Source of the DNA: Rhabditoides inermis
Taxonomy: Eukaryota; Nematoda; Chromadorea; Rhabditida; Rhabditidae
Length of the DNA stretch: 64,000 bases
Direction: 5' to 3'
Assembly (NCBI GenBank): GCA_963966185.1
Contig: CAWZYM010000036.1
Coordinates: forward strand, 1-64,000
The stretch's first letter is position 1; every line of letters starts with the position of its first letter. This document shows, in pieces, positions 35,027-45,228 of the stretch. The position numbers and the translations under genes were made by a program. The notes beneath the pieces were generated by a model that did no database searches, had not been told where the DNA came from, and saw only the letters and a list, made by a program, of their open reading frames with translations.

Positions 35027-38000
35027 ATGCCAATTATCAATTGCAGGATGCCTCTTTTGCATACGGGTGTTTGGTTCTTTCTGCTTCTCCTTTCCCTTCC
35101 ATTGGCTGCTTCCCGATTTGCAGACTGGTTTCCGCCATTCAACGAAAGCAGAAAGGTACACGCACACTAACTATATATATATCTGAACACCGATTTTTTT
35201 TTAGATTTACGAGTTGTGCAACAATGAAATGGACAAAATTATACTATTGCACTCTGATCATGAAAAGGTAAGTTCTTTTGACAACGATCCAAAATGCATT
35301 AATTAGACTGTTTACTAATTAATTTCTGTTTAGGTGCAGTTTTATATGGAAAAGTACGTGATCTGCTACGATGACTTCCATGTGTACGTGTCTCCGAAGT
35401 TCGTTCCCCTCGTATGGTTCATGCGAGCACTGCGATTCTGTGAAATCAATCAGATCATCGATGCGAGAAAGTATGTATCGCCCTTCTTTATATGAAATAT
35501 GTTTTCTAACTCTCCTTTAGAAGTGGAATCGACTACAATCGTCGATTCCAGAAGGACTTTCTGCGATATGCGTATGCAATGGTTTGTTGAGTGGAAGAGG
35601 ATAGAATGGGCGCTAGCGCTAGCTCAATTTTGTCAGCATACCTTTTTCAAATGTCAGGAAGGTACAATTGGCAGACATATAAGATCATAGGACAAAAAAC
35701 CAATTGGTGGAAAGACGATTATTTGATGTTCACCATCTTGATTAAATGCATATTTAATTAAGGTTTGTTTCAGTTATGTGACAAGATCCACCTGCTTCCA
35801 CAGAGGGAACACTACAAGCTGAGTGTGTTCTCTGATATCATGGAGATCCTATACAAGCAGGAAGCTCCCGACAGAGAGTGAGTGCGATGGTCGCAGTCCA
35901 CACTTCATTACACCCATCCACTTCCTTCCAGCCACATCTGTAATAAGATCTCCAATACCTACGGCGACCTCTATGCGAGATGCTTCGTACCACACGTCGA
36001 CAAAAGACAACAGAAAATCAGAGACGTGAGCGTCATTATGACCACTCATAAAATTTGTATATTTCAGCGCTGTTCCGGTTTCTCGACGCCTATCGTCAAA
36101 TTTCCGGCGTTCTTCCAAAGGTTTTCCAGGTAAGCACTCAAAAATGAGGGAGATATTCATTAGTATTCGAGTGATGGTAGCGAGGACGTATGACGTACAT
36201 ACAATTTGAGGACTAGGAAATATCGAATACATTGTCAAATCAAATCAAATCAAATACTTTATCCGGAATCGCATTTCATGAACATATACAATAGTGTATG
36301 CATGGGTCCTCGGGTGTTATAATGAGAAGCGCCGGGAGATGATCTGATTCCAAACTGCAGGTTCCTCGGTAGCCAGTCGTTTCCATTCCTTTCGTGCCAT
36401 TGTAACATTCGAATACATTGTAACAACAGGAATGAACGTGGCGAACAACGTATTTCAAATAAATGATTTCTAGGGAATGTTCGTCTCTGGATGAGTTTCT
36501 ACAGCGCAATCCAACAGCCTACAACCACGTGGGAAACGCGCTCTCAGATGATATCGTCTTCATGAATCTACTCAGGCAAGTTCTTGTTTGATATAGTTTC
36601 AAACTCACTATTGTGTATTTACTTGATCCGTGTTCTCATCTCCAACTCCAAATACGATTAAAACATTGTAAATTGAAACGTTACATTATTTTCTAAACTC
36701 GCGTGTACACTCACTACCTCTACCTCACAAGCCCAGCGTATTTGTTTATGCATTTATATAGAAGTAGATTGCAGTTCAAATCTGGTGACAAACATCAATT
36801 CGGATTCCGAACTGCCTTCTCTTGTTCTGAAAACTCGTCTCATGTTGCAACACTTCTCTCTCGCAGCTGTCAAACTCTGGCGACAACTCAACTCCATCCG
36901 CAAGTGAGTTCTTAAAAATGTTATAAACAAAAATAAATGTGTTGAAAATGTTTGAAAATGTATATTCGTAGCAAAATTGATTGTAATCAGCGGTAGAAAA
37001 ATTACAAAAGAAATCCAACCAACCGGATTCGAACCAGTGACCTAAGGATAGCTGCGAACTCTACAGTCCTCCGCTCTACCAACTGAGCTATGGTTGGAAT
37101 GTGAAACGTGACTGCGAGAGCAATCTCACGCTGGCACATGCAGAGAGAGATACGCGCGCAACATGCTATCACCTAAACCTAATAATGGTAAAAAGTATTA
37201 TATAAATCTTTCAGATGTCGTCAGCAAATAAGGAAGGAGTTGGAGTTGGAGAGAGTGGAGACGAGTGGTAACGAAACAGTGTATGAGAACAAGGCGGGAA
37301 AGCTAGCCCGACTTGCATCACACAAGTGCTGCGTATATAGTAACAGCTACATATGCGACATTCCGAACGAAAGGAAATATAGGTGAGTTATGATTACAAA
37401 ATTACAAACATTCCATGGTATGGGAATGATGCAGGGACCTGTCGGACCGTGCGTTCCGTTGTTTCTCGGTGGAGGGCGTTCTTCTGTGTCTAGTCGCCCT
37501 ACACACTGTCCTTCTCACTCTTCTACTAGCCCAAACCAGCAGACATCTATCCACCGCCACCGTACTTTTCGTCAGTCTATTCCATTTTCACCTTAGTTTA
37601 TGCAACCATTTCATCAATCTACTAAATGAATTTCATACTAAATGAATCTAGGTGTTCAACATTGTCTTCTCCAACATTCTCTTTCTCTGCTCCTTCGCGA
37701 TTCTTTACTCGGATTTCTTTGACGAAACGCCGTATGGACCAGTGAATGAAGACGTGAGAATAACTCTCATCTGAACATGTACAGTTGATCACACATTGTA
37801 GTACGCGAACAAGTCACCCGAGCTGATAGTGGCGGAGACTCTCCAAACACACCTCTTCGCATCCACAGAGTTCCAGTGAGTCGTTTCCTATTTGTAGACA
37901 GGAACCTAGTTGATGATTGCAGGAAGCACCTTGTACAAGAGACGCTCTACTCCCTCGCACAGAATGGATCACTCATTGGACTCATACACCTACTCGTTCT

Positions 38001-38295
38001 CGTTCTAGTCGTCATCAACAGAAGCATGTCCGGGAAGAGCATACATCTGTCCAAGGCACAGGTTGTCAGGTAGGCAGAGGGAGAGGGAGAGAGAGGGAGA
38101 GAGAGGGAAAGAGAGAGAGATACTCTTTCAGTGTGTTCGCGTGTGTATGGGTGTTCCTGATAGGATCTCACATTCTCTTTTCCACCCTCCAGATATCAGC
38201 CATACAGAACCTAGACAATCTATTCGCCACGCTTGCTAAGGGGCGCAACTACCTGCAGTGCAATGTGTACGTCTTCTCTGTCTGTCTCTCTCTTT

Positions 38296-38335
<40 letters not shown>

Positions 38336-39462
38336 CACTTTCTCTTTTCCAGTTCTATTTCCTCTGACTACACCGAAATAGCCGGTCACTGCGACCGCAC
38401 AGCTATCTTCCACACGTTTGGAGCCTATCTGCTTCGAGGTACGCCTTTCTTTCTCTCTCTCTGTTCACATCTGTCCAGGTCACACCCTGTTCACTGCCCT
38501 GTTTCTCATCGCTTCCGTCCTCATCTTCACCATCACTATCTCGTACCACATCCGAGTTCGGAGACAGCACGACTTCCTCCACCATGGAATGAGGTACGGA
38601 AGGAGAGAGGGGAGAGGCAGACTGTTGTGTTGCAGGCTCAGCGAGAGTGGCAGCAGCATTTCGCAACCGTGAGTCCTCTCCCTCTCCCTCTATCCTCTTC
38701 TTTCAGTGATACGTCGCCTCATCGACGACGCGAGATGCTATTCCACACGCTTCTTCTCTCCATCGGTAACAATTCCGCCTATTGCACATGTCATTCTTGT
38801 TTTCAGGAGCATTCTTCATTTCGGTCATCGGTCAGACATACATCGAGATAGCAGTGTTTTGGATGGAAGACAGAGAGAACCTCGTGTCACTCACTAAATG
38901 GTACATCTCCATTCTGATATCTCATCTACTCGCATCTTTCAGGTACCACATCGCCCGAATAATCGCCTTCGTCGATCCAGTCTTTAATCCGCTCATAGTC
39001 ATCATACGAACGCCGGCTCTCAGAAGACAGGTATAACTCGCTTGCATCATCCCCTTATTTGTGTTTTGTGTTGTGCTCACCCTGTGCAGGTGCGCTCTCG
39101 TTGGTCTGAGATGCGTAGTCGGGAGTCGTCGCGTCGCGGGGGCCGCCTGGGAGTGCGGGCGCCGCGCAGGGCCAGCAGTATGGGAGACAGGGCACGACAC
39201 CCAGACATGACTGTGCGCATGGTCAAAGTCAAGGTGGGCATGGTGAGAGCTCTTTCCTTCCTATTCTCCACTGCTCTCCCTCCTCTCATCTCACAACAGC
39301 ACATGCAGGGTCGACCGGTCAGTTGCCCGAGCATCGACATTCCACTCAACAGAAACAAGGTATGCAGTGTCCTACTTGCATTTGCATATTCCACTTTAGG
39401 TATCTCGATCATCGGAACAACGCGCCGAGACAGATTCCAACACCAACAACTCTATCGTCTAG
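35027..39462 (+). CDS. Orphan rhodopsin-type 7TM receptor with large Cys-bearing ectodomain
   Basis: A predicted cell-surface G-protein-coupled receptor; I do not recognise its subfamily. A signal peptide (MPLLHTGVWFFLLLLSLPLA) is followed by about 300 residues of ectodomain with roughly a dozen spaced cysteines (ELCNNEM, YVICYDDFH, RFCEIN, ARCFVPH, HKCCVYSNSYICD). Seven hydrophobic segments follow, in exons from 37433 on: VLLCLVALHTVLLTLLLA; VFNIVFSNILFLCSFAIL; GLIHLLVLVLVVINRSMSG (NRS in the DRY position); VFACVWVFLIGSHILFSTL; LFLIASVLIFTITISYHI; MLFHTLLLSIGAFFISVI; and IIAFVDPVFNPLIVIIRTP with the class A NPxxI motif. The cytoplasmic tail is Arg/Ser-rich (RRASS, a possible kinase site). 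All exon phases agree once the intron at 36576-36774 is read as GC-AG. TTTCAG sits one base before the ATG. An antisense tRNA-Tyr lies in the intron after 36904. Confidence 0.8.
37014..37097 (-). tRNA. tRNA-Tyr (GTA) with 11-nt intron
   Basis: The cloverleaf is complete on the minus strand. The acceptor stem is CCAACCA paired with TGGTTGG and discriminator A. The D-arm is GCTC-AGTTGGTA-GAGC, the anticodon stem GAGGA/TCCTT with loop CTGTAGA (anticodon GTA), and the T-arm ACTGG-TTCGAAT-CCGGT. An intron of about 11 nt interrupts the anticodon loop next to position 37, as in nearly all eukaryotic tRNA-Tyr genes. Without it the length is 73 nt. The internal A box (TAGCTCAGTTGG) and B box (GGTTCGAATCC) are intact, so it should be functional. 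It lies antisense inside an intron of the 7TM receptor. Confidence 0.97.
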
Positions 39463-39712
39463 ATTATCATTCGAACCGACCAATCATATCACATCATGTC
39501 CTTCAAAACACACTCCATAAAGAAATTTTCGTGCAAACATTTATCTCTCTGTATATTTATATAAATAAACTTCATATCAGTCATCTCTAAAAAGAGCAAT
39601 GTCATCGAGGCGAGTTCTAAGAATGGGTTGACTCTAGTCGGGTACTAGCGTTCACTCACACACCCGTATACAGACAACAATCAAGCCTAACAAAGATCTA
39701 CTCTCCTCCCAT

Positions 39713-42058
39713 CTACCGGGTCTCCTTGTGGAAGAAAGCGGGCGCACACAGCGCGGCAGAATCGCTCAGCTTGCGTGCTAAATACATCACAGTAACAACA
39801 GTATCCGAAACCAGTACTCACAGAATGCGAGGTAGTTGTTGAGCAGCGTCCTCCTCCCCGCCTCATCCAAACCAGTATAGTCCAGGCGACGCAGATACAG
39901 GTGCTAAAACTGATAATGACAACCCGATCAATGCGAGGCTACTCACGAATATGATCTGTCTGTCGGTCATGGAACTGATCTCCCTCTCGAGTTTGGAGTC
40001 GAGGAGGCGAGTGGCAGAGGCACGGGTGGACAGTTTGCGAGACGCCGAAGGAAGGGGCCACATGGAGTAGAGAGAGCACAGCGGGGACTGTGACAGGACA
40101 TAGAAAAGGAAAGAAACCCAGAGACTCACCATCACGTCACTGGACAGCTCCGTCACCTGGGGCAGCTGCGCACTACGAATGTCCGACGACTAAAAGGGAG
40201 TTGGATTGATGTAGACGACACCTCGCGCGTACCTTGACAGCCTGTTTGAGTGCGTCCGAGTGCGCGAGTGCCTTCTTCACCTCGCCGAGGAAGTAGTCGT
40301 GTCTCTGCTGGTCACTCCAGAAGTGGCGGGTCAACACCAGGCGAGGGAAGAAGATGCTGAAATGGAAGAGAATGCAAGGGTGAGAAGACACAGAGAGCAC
40401 AAACATATCACGCAGACATGGTTAGACATAAAGAGGAGTCAGAGCCGAGGTGTTGGGGAAATGGATCGAAAGACGATTGCATACACTGCGAATCCGATGA
40501 CGTAGACGGTGAGTGGAAGGGGCAGCAGCACCATCACAACGCAGATCTTCGGCAGCTCCGTCGCGTTCTACAACCTACCATATTCCACCCAGCACTATCA
40601 TCATCCCCTATACAGTACCCCCTATCACACGCTGCTGCCGCCTCTTCCACTGCAACCTCGGTCAACGACACACAATCAACACGAGAGAAGAACGAGCGAG
40701 TGAATGGGTGGGTGGGAGAGACAAGTGGGGGTGTTCAAAGTATCTCAACGTGTAAACGTGCTCACAGCATGAGAATGAGGACGTCGCCGGGGCCGGGAAT
40801 CTGAAGGACCGCGAGGAGGAACGACGCCTTCACCAGCTCTCCGCCGTACTAGAGAAAGAAGGGTACTGTAGACAGATATCAGCAGAATACCACTACAAAA
40901 AACGTCTACCCTACCACTACTATCACACACAAGTACATGCGCGCAAGGCGATGCAAACTAAGGCGAGATGGACACAGGAGGAGGAGGAGGAGGAGGAGGA
41001 GGAGGAGGAGGAGGAGGAGGAGGAGGAGGAGTGCAGTGCGTACACACGAGACACGGGGTGCAGGGTGCAGTTGATTAGCGTACTGGTACTGGTGGCAACT
41101 CACAGTACTAGGATGAGTAGTTCTCCCAGCACAGGAGTCTCGAATACCAGCCACAGAATGGGGAACCGCCAGAGCTCCGGACCGCTCTGAGAAGACACTA
41201 CACAATATGTATGCGATAGATGAGGACCAAGTCGGACCGGTGCGGCAACCAGATGTGCAAGCAAAACAGTAAACAACACAAACACCATACAACAGACAGA
41301 GACACAAACAACATACACAGCGAGCACGACGAAGTTGCCAATCACCGGTACCCATGCGAGCGGTAGCAGAACACACAGCAAAGCACATTCATTCCTTGTC
41401 TAAACACAATGGGTGCAAGTGAGGGGGAGCGGGAGAGGGGGCGGGGCAGTTAGACAGGTGAGGAGAGTGATGGCAGAATGGCAGAAGGGCAGCAGCAACA
41501 GTCCCCACAAGAAGTGCACAGGCAGACACCGATGCACCTCCTTCCCTCTACCCTCCCCCAACCCACAACCAGCGCACCTGGATGAGAACCTCCAGCTCAG
41601 GTCGGCTCAGATCCGACAGCGTCTTCTTGCCCCCAGACAGCTCGCGCTTCACCCGAACAAACGTTTTCAGGTCGTCGAAACACCAACGACACCCTAAACG
41701 ATAGTTACTGTGACTTGCCAGTACATCGGTACATCAATTTTACAAAACGCACAATAAATAACGCACCGTCGACGACCATGGAGTGGACGGCGTGCACCTT
41801 GGGGTACTTCTTGAGAAACGTGTCCATCTTCTCCTTGAACGAACCAGGCTTGATCTGAAAAAAAACAATGGAAACGTGAATTTGATTCATTACTCTCTCC
41901 CCTCTCCTATAAATCAAAACCAAACGGGTTACCTCCTGGGGAGGAGGTCCGGCGGAGGTGTGTCGGACGACGGAGAAGAGGGCGGTGCGTGCGGGGAGGA
42001 AACGGGGGAGGGCGGGGGAGAGCCGCCGGCCCGCCAACAACACCAACGACGAGACCAT
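39713..42058 (-). CDS. LETMD1: LETM1-domain protein (LETMD1-like) with mutually exclusive TM exons
   Basis: A predicted inner-mitochondrial-membrane protein. The start MVSSLVLLAGRRLSPALPRF plus several Arg and no acidic residues looks like a targeting peptide. The matrix or intermembrane segment includes CRWCFDDLKTFVRVKRELSGG and RPELEVLIQ. A transmembrane segment comes next, then IFFPRLVLTRHFWSDQQ, matching the FPRxLLxRHFW signature of LETMD1. The C-terminal LETM-type helical region includes LYLRRLDYTGLDEAGRR and ends HKETR. Length is about 310 aa with one cassette (human LETMD1 is 360). The transmembrane segment is encoded four times in tandem, as separately listed 83-nt exons. Constitutive exons flank the array: the upstream one ends in phase 0 at about 41577, and the downstream one starts at 40356 needing two bases. 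GGTTGCAG lies about 15 nt before the ATG. The cassette array is the outstanding oddity. Confidence 0.88.
40485..40567 (-). other. LETMD1-like alternative TM exon, cassette D
   Basis: 83 nt, acceptor TTGTAG, donor GTATGC, phase 0 in and phase 2 out. It encodes 28 residues starting NATELPKICVVMVLLPLP and closing GFAV when joined to the exon at 40356. Pro at residue 18 is shared with the other three cassettes. Confidence 0.85.
40766..40848 (-). other. LETMD1-like alternative TM exon, cassette C
   Basis: 83 nt, acceptor CTCTAG, donor GTGAGC, phase 0 in and phase 2 out. It encodes a 28-residue segment beginning YGGELVKASFLLAVLQIP and ending LILML. Same length, phase and Glu-Leu / Pro-18 positions as cassettes B and D. 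Confidence 0.85.
40976..41031. repeat. (GGA)n trinucleotide tract
   Basis: About 18 GGA units (CTC on the coding strand) in the interval between LETMD1 cassettes B and C. It is not coding. Confidence 0.95.
41104..41186 (-). other. LETMD1-like alternative TM exon, cassette B
   Basis: 83 nt, acceptor TTCTCAG, donor GTGAGT (the strongest donor in the set), phase 0 in and phase 2 out. It encodes a 28-residue segment beginning SGPELWRFPILWLVFETP and ending LILVL. Confidence 0.85.
41317..41399 (-). other. LETMD1-like alternative TM exon, cassette A
   Basis: 83 nt, acceptor TGTTTAG, donor GTATGT, phase 0 in and phase 2 out. It encodes a 28-residue segment beginning TRNECALLCVLLPLAWVP and ending VLAV. 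It is the cassette nearest the upstream constitutive exon. A degenerate, hydrophobic fifth copy without a usable donor may lie at about 41458-41540. Confidence 0.85.
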
Positions 42059-42408
42059 GTCTCACTGCACTGCAACCACCCAGCCCTCACAATGAACACC
42101 TCTCACAATCACCCAACACAAACGATTATCAATTAGGAAAAAAGAATATAGGCACCGCGAGTGAGAGGCGAAGTGAGAAAGAACCGCTGACCAGTCGACT
42201 AGTGGCAATCGATATCCCACACCGCGCACTGCCTCGCAAGTCGACAAAATGCAACAAGTAATAAACGGTCAGCAACCGATAAATAGTGTAAAAACTAGAA
42301 AACAGCTTGTAAAACTATTTATATAATCGCACTGAAACAAGTAACATCAAATTCGTTATAATCTCGCAAGTAGTGGGGATAAATGGCGAATAGGCGGTTA
42401 AATGGTCA

Positions 42409-42574
42409 AGGCCTGTTTATAGTCGCGCATTTTTCCGCAATATTGCGCAATAATGCAATGCTTTAGGATACGTATCGATTTTGGTACAAAATTTTGCTGC
42501 AAAATCGATACATATTTTAAAGCGTTGCATTATTGCGCAATATTGCTGGAAAATGCGCGACTATAAACATGCCT
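42409..42574. mobile_element. 166-bp palindromic MITE
   Basis: Left terminus AGGCCTGTTTATAGTCGCGC and right terminus are near-exact inverted copies. The inversion continues inward through GCAATATTGCGCAATAATGC and ATCGAT, so almost the whole element folds back on itself. TCA at 42406-42408 and 42575-42577 is a candidate target-site duplication. No coding capacity. Confidence 0.85.
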
Positions 42575-42637
42575 TCAGAGCTGAGAGCAGAGAGACGGGT
42601 GAGAGAGATAAGATGGGACGATCAATGAACAAGAGAA

Positions 42638-42653
42638 GGGGGGGGGGGGGGGG
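42638..42653 (+). repeat. Run of 16 guanines
   Basis: Monotonic G tract, potentially quadruplex-forming; a second run of 14 G is at 46484-46497. Confidence 0.95.
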
Positions 42654-43068
42654 CGACTGAATAACATAATCGTGAATGCGACACACCGGGGCAAGACTTG
42701 ATCACTAAGCACCAAGTGAATATAATGCAGTGACACGGAATGGGGGTGGAATCAGTCGAATCGTGTACAAGTACAATCGGGGGGAGTTATGTATGTACAC
42801 ACAACAACTGATGAGAGTAGAGTGAATCTCTCCGATTCTACCGTCTACGCAAGGATACAATACCGCGTGAATGACGCATCTGCATGGCACAAACTGTACC
42901 ATACAAACAATAATAATAATAATAATCTATATAATACACAACTTAAACTATCAATATATCTCTGTAACCGGGGATGAAACAATAGTGAGTAATTGGGAAA
43001 GACTCGTTGTGTGGACACGGCACTGGTATACCCTCAAGGATCTCGACATCTTCTCTCCTTCCTCTCCC

Positions 43069-45228
43069 TCATAACCTCGTCATCTCCGGTCCGAAGTTGG
43101 CCTGGCTGTCGACTCGGATGAGGTGAGTGAGCGCCACCTTCTGTCCTTTGTCCAACGACGGCTGCGAGGTCTTGCGAGAGAAGCGCAGTCTGCCCGCGGG
43201 GGAAGCAGACGCCACTCTGTTCGTGCCTCGACTGCGAGACATCGAACACGCTGACACGATCGAAGAGCCAGAACACGTCTGAAACACATCCACTAGACAC
43301 TTGATATAATAATAACATCGACGATAGATCTAAATACTCAATGCGTAGTATATACCTCTGATGTTATCTATCATAGACGCAATCAGACATGACGAGCGAC
43401 TGGTCACAACAATTTCTCGATCGTAAGCAACGAACTATCGAATAGAGAAACGCGTCACTGAGAAAACGTAAAGAGCAGACACAAATTGATGTTCTCAACT
43501 TGGATGCAGTTCCGAGTGAGGGGAGAGTGGAGTGACTGTGTCCAGTCGAGTCAATTGAAGAGCGAGAAGGCAGCGAGGGGAGAGACGGGTGTGAGGGGGT
43601 GCGCATACGCGAGTGCGGAGTCTGAAAAGCAACACAATGAGTCGTCTATGTTATAAATCACCTACAGAGAATGGTAGATCAGGCACGTCGTCGTCGTCGT
43701 CGATACACAGAGAGGAGTGCTGCTTGCGGCGGGCACGATCCACAGCCACTGCAAACGAGAGGGGGATAGAGGCGAGAGAGGAAAGACACTCACGCTTCAA
43801 CAGCCTCTCCTCCTCTTTCTTCGCCTTCTCCAGAGCAAACTCTCGCTCGGCTAGAAGGTGCTGCAGTTTCAGAGTCCTGCAAACTCATAATAGACATCTC
43901 TTTCTCTTCAGTTTTACCCACCTGGCGGAGAGTTCGATGATTTTGACGACGTTCTGGAAGACTAGGACGACTCGCATGCTGACTTGCTGTTGCATGTTGC
44001 GAACGAGGGACGAGTGGGGAGTGCCGACGACGACCACGCCATTCACAGCCACCACCACATCGCCTGCAACATGTGCGTGCGCGTCTCTCCCCCCCTCGCT
44101 CCACTCACCCCTCTGCATGCCTGCTCGGCTGGCGGGGCTGCCCTCTCGCACATAGTCCACATACGTGATCCTCTCCGCGCCCTCCGACGACTTGCGCTTG
44201 AACACATACGACTGCAACCAATCGATACACATGGTGAGGGCAGGGCAGTGTTCACCTGGAGAGCGAATCCGAACGACTCGTGCAGGCCGGCGCGCTCGAT
44301 GACGACGGTGCGCCTGTGCTTGTTGAGGGATGTGTCCGGCAGCAGAGACTGGTCCACCTCGAACTTGGCAGACGCGTCCTGCACATGCAACATGCACACT
44401 TCACACTCTCTCCCCTGCCACTGTCCACTCACATTCACACTGCTCACAGTCGTCCTGGCCTCGTCCATAGTAGTCATAGTGTTGATGGAGACATCGTCCA
44501 TCTGTGAGTTGTAGCTCACACCAGGCCCCGCCCCTCGAGTCTCCGCCCCCAAAGCTGCTTTCGACGAGCAATCCGTGCTTAATAAATATTATTGGAAACG
44601 TCAAATACTGATTATTCTACGAATGGATGTATACTGGTTCAGCGCCAACGAATAAGTACTATATAGATTGTACCTGGAGGAGCGTTGTGACATTGGTGAC
44701 CAATCCATGTCTGTCACACTGCAGTCGGTTCGAATAGTGAGTGGGTCGACCTGCCGAGTCAAGTTCGCATCACACACCAATCTGTAACAAGCAAAACATC
44801 ATAAAAGCGAACCAAAATCCACTAAACTGCCATGAAATGAGATCGGAGCTCAACATGACGAGTATACACATAAGGAAAGAAAGGGCGAACTCGGCCCGAG
44901 TCATCAACAATGCAAAGGCGAGTGAGAGAAGAGAAACCATTCAAGATGTTGTCGCGAAACACAACGGGAACGACAACATTGAGAGTATCCGGAGACAGAC
45001 GAGAGCTAAGACAATGCATGCACACGCAGGCATAACCCAATCGGACGTGTGACGTCAATAGGAGATGCGTCGCGAAAGTAGCATGACCGGCACTGCTAGA
45101 TTTATTGGATTTGCGCGATAACTAGTAAACTGGTCAGCACAGTCAGTCACTACACATTCCTTACACGTATTCCGGAGAAGAAAGGGAGCGAGCCCGGCTT
45201 GCCAGTAATTCAATTCATTTCCACTCAT
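43069..45228 (-). CDS. TAMALIN: Tamalin/GRASP-like PDZ scaffold
   Basis: A cytoplasmic scaffold; tamalin links receptors to ARF exchange factors and trafficking machinery. The PDZ domain is clear: RRTVVIERAGLHESFGFALQ (carboxylate-binding loop FGFAL), ITYVDYVREGSPASRAGMQRGDVVVAVNG and a closing VRMRVVLVFQN-like strand. A leucine-zipper helix follows (IELSARTLKLQHLLAEREFALEKA), as in tamalin/CYTIP. An Asp run (IDDDDDVPDLP) and a Ser-rich tail ending in ANFGPEMTRL come last. The C-terminal exon join around 43290-43500 is not fully resolved. The start is inferred: a 62-nt exon at 45167-45228 (MSGNELNYWQAGLAPF, preceded by CAACAG) joins in phase to the exon starting LVCDANLTRQVDP at about 44781. 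The PDZ identification is firm, the start is not. Confidence 0.82.

Larger units (their letters stand above)
42059..43068. other. Intergenic, with MITE and G tract
   Basis: This lies between the start of the LETMD1-like gene and the stop of the tamalin-like gene (both minus). It holds a 166-bp MITE (42409-42574), a run of 16 G at 42638-42653 and an AAT repeat near 42909-42926. I see no gene. Confidence 0.55.

Noticed and set aside
40951..41190. Plus-strand frame with poly-Glu
   Set aside because: Antisense translation of the GGA repeat and of LETMD1 cassette B.
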